Position numbers and translations under genes: made by a program
Notes under the pieces: model-generated
What the model was told of the DNA's origin: nothing
The model's input: only the letters and a program-made list of their open reading frames with translations
Databases searched by the model: none
Shown here: in pieces, positions 40,017 through 45,594 of the stretch
Numbering within the stretch: the first letter of the stretch is position 1
Layout of the letters: every line of letters starts with the position of its first letter
DNA from: Chloroflexi bacterium HGW-Chloroflexi-8
GTDB lineage: Bacteria; Chloroflexota; Anaerolineae; Anaerolineales; Anaerolineaceae
Assembly (NCBI GenBank): GCA_002841995.1
Contig: PHBS01000008.1
Location: forward strand, 1-45,594
Length of the DNA: 45,594 bases
Direction: 5' to 3'

Positions 40017-40628
40017 ATGATGAACAGAAGATCTCCGGATCATTCCATGGAAAAGCGATCCAATCCCATCTTTCGCTTTATGCGGATATTTGGAAATAAA
40101 AAACGGGATTATGTGATCCTGGGGATGGCTGGAATTGCTGTCTTGGCTTTCATATACTTCGGGATTCTCGGATTGAACCACGCAGGTCAAAAGCTTCAAT
40201 ATAGTCCCGCAGACATAGTGTATGGAAAAAAGATCCACGCCGTGCATGGAATGGATATCGACCGAAGCACCCAGGTTCTAGAAACATTCCCTGCGAATCT
40301 GAGTGAGGAACCGAAGATTCGCGTCTCTGAGACCTTCTTTGATTTCGGTGAAGTCAATTCTCATATTGTTTTGAGGCGCATATTTATCATTGCGAACACT
40401 GGTCAATCTGCATTAATCATCCAGCGCGCCTACACAACATGCGGCTGCACTGTGGCAGATCTCACGGCATCTGAGATTCCACCGGGCAAAGTTGTGTTAA
40501 TGACCCTCCAATTTGATCCGGGTTTTCATGAGATGCGCGGAACTACGGTCCGTCGTGGCATTCTGATCGAGACTAATGATCCTAATCATCCCATTCAGGA
40601 AATTTGGTTTCAGGCATCCGTTCGCTAA
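40017..40628 (+). CDS. Membrane-anchored DUF1573 protein
   Basis: A 203-residue protein with a membrane anchor (about 38-58, VILGMAGIAVLAFIYFGIL) and a C-terminal DUF1573 domain (about 98-203): KIRVSETFFDFGEVNSHIVL, then the Cys motif AYTTCGCTVADLTASEIPPG and LQFDPGFHEMRGTTVRRGIL. It has normal Cys codons (TCGCT), in contrast to the Sec version at 30614-31108. DUF1573 domains are Ig-like and are often encoded with redox or metal genes; the exact role is unknown. It is fourth in the CCAHH operon. Confidence 0.8.
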   Translation: MMNRRSPDHSMEKRSNPIFRFMRIFGNKKRDYVILGMAGIAVLAFIYFGILGLNHAGQKLQYSPADIVYGKKIHAVHGMDIDRSTQVLETFPANLSEEPKIRVSETFFDFGEVNSHIVLRRIFIIANTGQSALIIQRAYTTCGCTVADLTASEIPPGKVVLMTLQFDPGFHEMRGTTVRRGILIETNDPNHPIQEIWFQASVR

Positions 40629-40659
40629 ATTGATGTTGATTTTGCCATAGGAAATTACC

Positions 40660-41742
40660 ATGACGACATCTCTAAAGTTTTCCCGCCGTGAATTCCTGAA
40701 GAAAGTTACTGGAGGATTGGCTGTAATGGCTATGACACCTCCCAAAAAATGGCTCGCGCAGGTTTCATTTCCGCAGGAAGAAAGATTGGGTAGGGTAACT
40801 ATCGGAATGGCGGAAGTCAAGACTAAACCTGATGCAGACAGCCCTACGATAGCAAAAGTCTATGAGGATGCTATTGTCCCGTGGTTGCATGAAGTGGTGG
40901 GGCGCCGGCCCTATCGGCGGAACCAACGCTGGGTAGAGACTCCTCAAGGGTATATCTGGACGCCCTATCTCCAGCCAGTTAGAAACATAAGCAATAACCC
41001 AATAAACACCTTGTCTGAAACCGGCCTGGGGCAAGGAATGTGGGCTGAGGTAACCCAACCTTATGTCGATTTGTCTCTGGCAAACCCACCAGCTCGTTCG
41101 CCTTGGTTGAAGGAAGACCAAACCCCTCGTTTATACTTCTCGCAGGTTGTTTGGATTGACCAGATCAAGAAAAGCGATGATGATCAAACTTGGTATCGGG
41201 TGAACGAGCGTTATGGTTATGGAGATATATTCTGGGCAAAGGCTGAGGCGTTCCGCTCATTAACCAACAAAGATGTTGCGCCTATTCATCCCGAGGTGGC
41301 AAACAAACGTATTGTCGTCAACATTGCATACCAGACGATATCATGCTTCGAGGGTAAAAAGGAAATCTATTTCGCATTAGTATCAACGGGGATTCGGGAA
41401 GATATGAACGGAAAGATATCCCCACAATGGGAAACTCCCTTGGGAAACTGGCCTATATGGAGAAAAGTAATTTCGGTTCATATGTCTGGCGGATCCACAG
41501 GAGGTGGGTATGACCTCCCAGGAGTGAGCTGGGTCAGCCTGTTTGAAGCTAATGGGGTGGCTATTCATTCAACATTTTGGCACAACAACTTTGGTGAGCA
41601 AATGTCACATGGCTGTGTGAACGCAGCACCTGAAGATGCAAAATGGATATTTCGCTGGGCAAATCCAATTGTTCCTTATGACCCAGGAGATCTGACGGTC
41701 GGCATGCCGGGTGGAACAAATGTGGAAGTAATCGAGGCTTGA
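40660..41742 (+). CDS. Tat-exported L,D-transpeptidase (YkuD) with SH3-like region
   Basis: A 360-residue protein. Tat signal: SRREFLKKVTGGLAVMAM. An SH3-like stretch (about 40-115: RVTIGMAEVKTKPDADSPTI, ending TPQGYIWTPYLQPV) precedes the YkuD domain, whose active site shows HSTFWHNNFGEQMSHGCVN (His303, His317, catalytic Cys319). Such enzymes cross-link peptidoglycan or attach proteins to it. Chloroflexota cell walls are often atypical, but YkuD genes are common there. It is 31 bp after the DUF1573 gene and probably last in the operon. Its link to copper genes is unexplained; YkuD Cys is copper-sensitive in other bacteria. Confidence 0.85.
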   Translation: MTTSLKFSRREFLKKVTGGLAVMAMTPPKKWLAQVSFPQEERLGRVTIGMAEVKTKPDADSPTIAKVYEDAIVPWLHEVVGRRPYRRNQRWVETPQGYIWTPYLQPVRNISNNPINTLSETGLGQGMWAEVTQPYVDLSLANPPARSPWLKEDQTPRLYFSQVVWIDQIKKSDDDQTWYRVNERYGYGDIFWAKAEAFRSLTNKDVAPIHPEVANKRIVVNIAYQTISCFEGKKEIYFALVSTGIREDMNGKISPQWETPLGNWPIWRKVISVHMSGGSTGGGYDLPGVSWVSLFEANGVAIHSTFWHNNFGEQMSHGCVNAAPEDAKWIFRWANPIVPYDPGDLTVGMPGGTNVEVIEA

Positions 41743-41882
41743 TTTTTCGTGCGATGATTCTCTGAATTCAATTAAGATCAAATTACTTCTATGGGGCATT
41801 TTATTCTCATTATTCATAGAGGCTTAATTTTCGGTATAATAAAATCGGATAGTTTATATCTACTTAAGGAGTTTAAAGATCT

Positions 41883-42722
41883 ATGTTACCTAGTTATCTA
41901 CTTGCCTTGCGTGAAGGATTGGAAGCAGCTCTGATCATTGGGATTGTTTTGAGTGTGTTGCGCAAAATGGATCACCAGATACTCAACTCTGCTGTCTGGA
42001 TTGGTGTAATAAACGCAATTGTGATCAGCGTGTTGGCTGCCTTGAGTCTAAATTGGATCGGAGCGGAATTTGAGGGAAGGGGAGAACAATTATTTGAAGG
42101 AATCACCATGTTCTTCGCTGCCGGCATTTTGACCTGGATGGTTTTTTGGATGCGAAATCAATCCATTTTAATGAAGCAAAAGATCGAATCTTCTGTGCGC
42201 CAAGCAACAGAAGTACAAAGACAGAAAGCTTTGTTTTTATTGGCTTTTCTTGCGGTGGTACGAGAGGGAATTGAACTTGCACTCTTCTTACTGGCTATCC
42301 GTGGGACAACCAATCCATTTCAGGAATACCTTGGAGCCGGTTTGGGTATAACTTCTGCGGCGCTTATCGGGTGGGCCGTTTTCGCCACGACTCGAAAGCT
42401 GAGTCTCACGCGATTCTTCCAAGGAACAAACGTTCTATTGGCGTTGTTCGCGGCGGGTTTGGTGGGACTTGGAATTCACGAATTTAATGAATTAAGTTGG
42501 ATTCCTTCGATTGTTGAAAATGTTTGGAACTTCAATTCGATGTTACCCGACCAATCAACAGTAGGGCAATTACTCAAGGCATTAGTTGGTTACAACAGTA
42601 GTCCTTCCCTGAGCCAGGTTATTGGATACTTTGGTTACTTTCTCATTTTGGCTCTGCTATTTTGGGTCAGACGGCAGAAATCACTTGAGAGAGACCTTAA
42701 AACAACTCAAAAGGTAGACTGA
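41883..42722 (+). CDS. FTR1-family iron permease
   Basis: A 279-residue membrane protein with about seven segments and the two family motifs REGLEAALIIG (residues 10-14 REGLE) and REGIELALFLL (about 130). FTR1/EfeU permeases import ferric iron, usually after oxidation by a multicopper oxidase or together with a periplasmic cupredoxin/peptidase partner; multicopper oxidases are encoded elsewhere in this window. AAGGAG lies 12 nt before ATG 41883, and a TATAAT at 41835 may be its promoter. The last base of its stop overlaps the ATG of the rhodanese lipoprotein, indicating a two-gene unit. Confidence 0.9.
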   Translation: MLPSYLLALREGLEAALIIGIVLSVLRKMDHQILNSAVWIGVINAIVISVLAALSLNWIGAEFEGRGEQLFEGITMFFAAGILTWMVFWMRNQSILMKQKIESSVRQATEVQRQKALFLLAFLAVVREGIELALFLLAIRGTTNPFQEYLGAGLGITSAALIGWAVFATTRKLSLTRFFQGTNVLLALFAAGLVGLGIHEFNELSWIPSIVENVWNFNSMLPDQSTVGQLLKALVGYNSSPSLSQVIGYFGYFLILALLFWVRRQKSLERDLKTTQKVD

Positions 42723-43168
42723 TGAAAAAAAGATTAATAGCTAATTTATTGTTTGGTTTAATGTTATTGGTGTTGACCGCTTGTCAATCAGCTGCAATTA
42801 CGCCAAGCGCTTCTATTCCGCCGGAAATTGGCAAAGTAATACAAGTGGAAGGGGGATCATATCGAGACATTTCAGTGACTGATTTATTAGGGCTAATGGA
42901 TAAAAAAGACTTTTTACTCATAAATGTACACATACCATTTGAAGGAAATTTTCCGAATACAGACGCATCCATTCCTTACGATACGATTGGTCAAAACCTG
43001 GATAAGTTACCGAATGATAAGGCTGCAAAAATTGCTTTATATTGTCGAAGTGACAGAATGAGCACTATTGCTGCCGCTGAATTGGTAAAACTCGGTTACA
43101 CCAACATTTGGAATCTGGATGGTGGAATGGCTGCGTGGGAACAAGCCGGGCAACCGATTGAAAGATAA
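42722..43168 (+). CDS. Rhodanese-domain lipoprotein
   Basis: A 148-residue lipoprotein (lipobox VLTAC, Cys21) with one rhodanese domain: VTDLLGLMDKKDFLLINVHI, PYDTIGQNLDKLP, the active-site loop YCRSDRMSTIAAAEL (catalytic Cys about 109) and the C-terminal NLDGGMAAWEQAGQPI. Unlike the protein at 207-671 it has a single active Cys and no TGA. It probably transfers or senses sulfane sulfur outside the membrane. It is translationally coupled to the FTR1 gene (TGATG), hinting at a tie between iron import and sulfur chemistry. Confidence 0.85.
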   Translation: MKKRLIANLLFGLMLLVLTACQSAAITPSASIPPEIGKVIQVEGGSYRDISVTDLLGLMDKKDFLLINVHIPFEGNFPNTDASIPYDTIGQNLDKLPNDKAAKIALYCRSDRMSTIAAAELVKLGYTNIWNLDGGMAAWEQAGQPIER

Positions 43169-43289
43169 AAAGAACCGTAATATGCAACTCCTATAAAGTT
43201 TCCTTTAGTAATTAAAAATTAGAACATTGTTGCCCCTTAAGACTCTAGAAGAAGGATGTAGCAAGAACGAAGTGCACACCGTTCCATTA

Positions 43290-44594
43290 TTATTTTCCCT
43301 TTCTTTGAGAAAACCAGATGCTACCATCCTTTTCGGCTCGCTTCCCATTTCGTAATCCGTGCAAATTGGTTAAGAAAGAGTTATATACCAACCCACCCAG
43401 AGAAAGATTGATCTCCCCCTGAATAGCTCTTTGGCAATTTAGATTATCACAAAACACATACAGGGTTCCATTTGAGGCTTCGTAAAACTTCATCCATTTC
43501 TGTTTTCTTGAAATTTGATCTTTACTCACATCCCGCTCCACCTCGATGAATATTACCTCACCTGTTTTGGGATCAACAGCAACAATATCCGGGATATATG
43601 TTTCACCGGTAGATAGATTAATAGACTGTGCCCGTCCTGGAATCTGGTAACCTTCATCTAATAGGATTTCCCCAGCCTGAATATTCAGAATGGTATGTTC
43701 TGGTGAAGAATGATGTCTTAACAACCTATCAAATTCATTTTCCTTCGGGGGTTTACCACTTAATGCTTGATATGCAACTTGACCATCCTGAGTCAGGTGT
43801 AACACCGCGGGTTGATTTCCGCCAGAACTTGATCCTTGCTCCAATACACCCCCAATTTGTTCAATTAAGATCGGGCATGATTTATCCTCTGTTGTCATCA
43901 GCCAATTTAAGGCTTCGTCCAGATTTTTATTTGCTGCCGATAACGAAAGACGATTAGCCATCACCTTTATGATAGTCGGTCGTAAAGCGATCCCCATTTC
44001 GCCCATCACAAGAATTGCGGTCGACGTTTTCTCAAAGGTCTTCGACTCCTTCCAGGTTTTTATCCAATCAGGAATAGTTGTGAGGGTTCCTGGATTATCA
44101 GTGGCCAGGTTTGGCGATTGAATGTCTAGAGACACAACATTTTTCTGTACCTGTCGAAGAGCAGATAGGTGGGCTTCTAAGGCAGATTTCTCAGCCAGTA
44201 ATTTCTTGTTCAAATCTTGTGCGGCCAATAATGTTTGTTCCAGATCAGCATACTTTTGGCTGAGTTCTTGCAAACTATGTTTGAGTTGAATAGCTTTATC
44301 TGGCATTTTCTTTATTGAAGCATTACCCTGCATAGCACGCAGTCGGACATGAATCAAATATGCCAGGTCATCATCGCTAAACGATTCCAACGGACGGGTC
44401 GCTTTTTCACAGGATTCATCGTAATCCTGATCCAGAAACCTCAAAAGGGCGACAAGTTGCTTATGGGCATTTTCCCATAATTTCTGAGCGTTGGTTTGCA
44501 TTTTCTGCTCGTGTTCCTCACTTTGCCCGATAATGTCTCTGGAGATCCGAATTGACTGGTTCCGTTGGAATTCCTCTAACGTGAAATCAACCAC
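43290..44594 (-). CDS. Coiled-coil protein with PD-(D/E)XK-like nuclease domain
   Basis: A 434-residue protein with a GTG start at 44594 (GGAG 8 nt upstream). The N-terminal third is charged and helical (LKHSLQELSQKYADLEQTLL is coiled-coil-like). A winged-helix-like middle follows (VLHLTQDGQVAYQALSGK). The C-terminal part has PDIVAVDPKTGEVIFIEVER followed by ISRKQKWMKF, the D..ExE..K spacing of PD-(D/E)XK nucleases, and CDNLNCQRAI with two Cys. This type is seen near conjugation or mobile-element genes, but no family name is certain. It overlaps the upstream coiled-coil gene by 19 bp. Confidence 0.6.
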   Translation of the reverse strand: MVDFTLEEFQRNQSIRISRDIIGQSEEHEQKMQTNAQKLWENAHKQLVALLRFLDQDYDESCEKATRPLESFSDDDLAYLIHVRLRAMQGNASIKKMPDKAIQLKHSLQELSQKYADLEQTLLAAQDLNKKLLAEKSALEAHLSALRQVQKNVVSLDIQSPNLATDNPGTLTTIPDWIKTWKESKTFEKTSTAILVMGEMGIALRPTIIKVMANRLSLSAANKNLDEALNWLMTTEDKSCPILIEQIGGVLEQGSSSGGNQPAVLHLTQDGQVAYQALSGKPPKENEFDRLLRHHSSPEHTILNIQAGEILLDEGYQIPGRAQSINLSTGETYIPDIVAVDPKTGEVIFIEVERDVSKDQISRKQKWMKFYEASNGTLYVFCDNLNCQRAIQGEINLSLGGLVYNSFLTNLHGLRNGKRAEKDGSIWFSQRKGK

Positions 44595-45118
44595 TTGTTT
44601 TTCTCCAATTCTGATTTCAACTGTCGCGCATCCGCCAAAATCTGGATAGCCTGGTCCTGGTTTTTCTGTTCAGGCGCGCTGATCCACTGCAAAGCGCTGC
44701 GGGCAGCCTCAAGGTAGCTTAGAGTGGTCGAGAGTATTTTCTCATGGAGTCCCATACCGATTGGAGGAACTCGGGTGCGGTCAACCTGTTGAGTAAGTTC
44801 AACAGCGTGCTGGAGAGTCTGCTGCGCAGACCTGGACTGTGAAAAGAGATCCCCTTGCTGTTCAGCAGCGATCACATGCGCGATCTCACCATCTAAAACA
44901 GTCAACTCTGATATCCATGTTTGAGCAGATCGCCGGTAATCCTCAACCGCCTTAACCTCGGGCAGCAAGAGAACTGGCTTCCCTTGTTCATCCAAAGGAG
45001 AAACGAGGGCACCGATAATCGTGAAAATCACAGCCAGACTCAAAAGTATCCACCCTAACTTTTGCAGCTTTTCTTCTGAAATATGGATTTCTGGATCACT
45101 CTGATTAATCACTGTCAT
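44576..45118 (-). CDS. Membrane-anchored coiled-coil protein of unknown function
   Basis: A 180-residue protein (ATG 45118, GGAG 9 nt upstream, overlapping the OB-fold gene stop). One membrane segment (LGWILLSLAVIFTIIGALV, about 20-40) is followed by a long helical region (about 60-175) rich in Gln, Glu and Leu that may form a coiled coil or helical bundle. No conserved motif is recognised. The overlaps on both sides place it in a three-gene unit with an OB-fold protein and a nuclease-like protein. Confidence 0.55.
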   Translation of the reverse strand: MTVINQSDPEIHISEEKLQKLGWILLSLAVIFTIIGALVSPLDEQGKPVLLLPEVKAVEDYRRSAQTWISELTVLDGEIAHVIAAEQQGDLFSQSRSAQQTLQHAVELTQQVDRTRVPPIGMGLHEKILSTTLSYLEAARSALQWISAPEQKNQDQAIQILADARQLKSELEKNKWLISR

Positions 45119-45548
45119 GACTAAATTCTCCAATTTCAAGAATCTGTGTGATGACTTCCATGTCGGAAGCAGCAGAGTTTCGTTTTTCCCTTTGTTTCAA
45201 ATCCGCAATCACCTGTTTGCCTCGCTCGTAATCGATATTGCGGATAAATTCAATTCTTTCAGCAACGACTTCGAAAACAGGGGTGGTTATATTAGGTCGG
45301 TAACGCAACTGAATATGTCCTTCCACCCCAATCCGACTGCCTTTTTGAACATGTCCATACACCAACTCGGCCAGGGTGCCGTAAATAAGTACACGTAATC
45401 CCTTCACTGGTTTCGATTCCGGGCTGCCATCGATCATCAGATATAGGCGAACATAAGGGATGGGATCTTGATTCTGGGGACGCAAATAATCAAAATAGAT
45501 ATCCCCGGTGATGTCGCCACGCTGCCATGTTAGATTGCCTTGTGCCAT
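45105..45548 (-). CDS. OB-fold (single-stranded-DNA-binding-like) protein
   Basis: A 147-residue protein (ATG 45548; AGGAG 10 nt upstream). The first about 105 residues follow an SSB-like OB pattern: GNLTWQRGDITGDIYFDYL, PYVRLYLMIDG, LRVLIYGTLAELVYGHVQKG, SRIGVEGHIQLRYR and VFEVVAERIEFIRNIDYERG. The acidic tail ends GEFSHDSD, loosely like SSB C-termini. It is first of the three-gene unit and, with a nuclease-like partner, suggests DNA processing, possibly in an integrative element. The assignment is by pattern only. Bases 45549-45594 hold no further feature. Confidence 0.6.
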   Translation of the reverse strand: MAQGNLTWQRGDITGDIYFDYLRPQNQDPIPYVRLYLMIDGSPESKPVKGLRVLIYGTLAELVYGHVQKGSRIGVEGHIQLRYRPNITTPVFEVVAERIEFIRNIDYERGKQVIADLKQREKRNSAASDMEVITQILEIGEFSHDSD

Positions 45549-45594
45549 AATTTGTACTCTCCTCTTCATGAATGTTTGTTTGAATACGAAAGCC

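Noticed and set aside
1-45594. CRISPR arrays, tRNA and rRNA genes, replication origin
   Set aside because: No regularly spaced direct repeats of CRISPR type, no cloverleaf or rRNA sequence and no DnaA-box cluster were noticed on reading. tRNA detection by eye is limited.

Overview
The window reads as a chromosomal segment of a Chloroflexota bacterium, most likely Anaerolineae. This is inferred from gene content and protein style (DUF2085 and DUF4395 membrane proteins, NarL-type two-component genes, Met/Gly-rich periplasmic proteins, decayed NHL and LysM/M23 genes); no rRNA or tRNA is present to confirm it. The main theme is copper handling and periplasmic redox/thiol chemistry. Intact operons alternate with patches of decayed genes and mobile-element traces.

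Layout. 1-1851: a rhodanese gene interrupted by an in-frame TGA (probable selenocysteine), a lipoprotein cut by the window edge, and two paralogous 93-residue Cys-rich membrane proteins. 2120-4419: a DUF4395 gene between two attC-like elements, an IS200/IS605-like element and an lgt remnant. 4484-7488: a Tat-exported multicopper oxidase, a Met/Gly-rich repeat protein and a copA/doxX relic. 8038-10944: a trans-sulfuration pair (cystathionine gamma-synthase/lyase type and cystathionine beta-synthase type), the second preceded by a Cys-codon leader peptide and an intrinsic terminator. 11106-13095: overlapping GGDEF and HD-GYP genes. 13202-16567: copA, a thioredoxin-like protein and a cupredoxin. 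16753-19834: multicopper oxidase, YtkA-like lipoprotein, DUF2085 protein and a NarL-type regulator. 19961-23674: small proteins, an AAA-like ATPase, a methyltransferase, lgt and a YHS protein. 23800-26240: NarL-type regulator and kinase. 26338-30400: DoxX and a four-gene electron-transfer operon with two CuA-type cupredoxins. 30614-31108: a DUF1573-like gene with a second probable selenocysteine TGA. 31272-34267: a gene graveyard. 34580-37938: SHOCT proteins, an OmpR-type two-component pair and a Met-rich PepSY-like protein. 38145-43168: an HMA protein, a divergent operon (CCAHH membrane protein, lipoprotein, DUF2933, DUF1573, YkuD), an FTR1 permease and a rhodanese lipoprotein. 43290-45548: a nuclease-like protein, a coiled-coil membrane protein and an OB-fold protein.

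Two regulatory codes tie the window together. A 16-bp palindrome (consensus TAGGC N6 GCYTA) lies about 70-120 bp upstream of nine transcription units: copA, the copA relic, the second multicopper oxidase operon, two small genes, the YHS gene, the CuA operon, the Sec-DUF1573 gene and the CCAHH operon. Separately, four TAAAG-like repeats spaced exactly 11 bp occur 62-84 bp upstream of three Met-rich or SHOCT genes, as expected for an OmpR/PhoB-type regulator such as the one at 36367-37050. The most novel content is the two probable selenoproteins, each with a bSECIS-like hairpin, the copper-type regulon that includes one of them, and the orphan CuA / Fe-S / CuA-cytochrome c operon.
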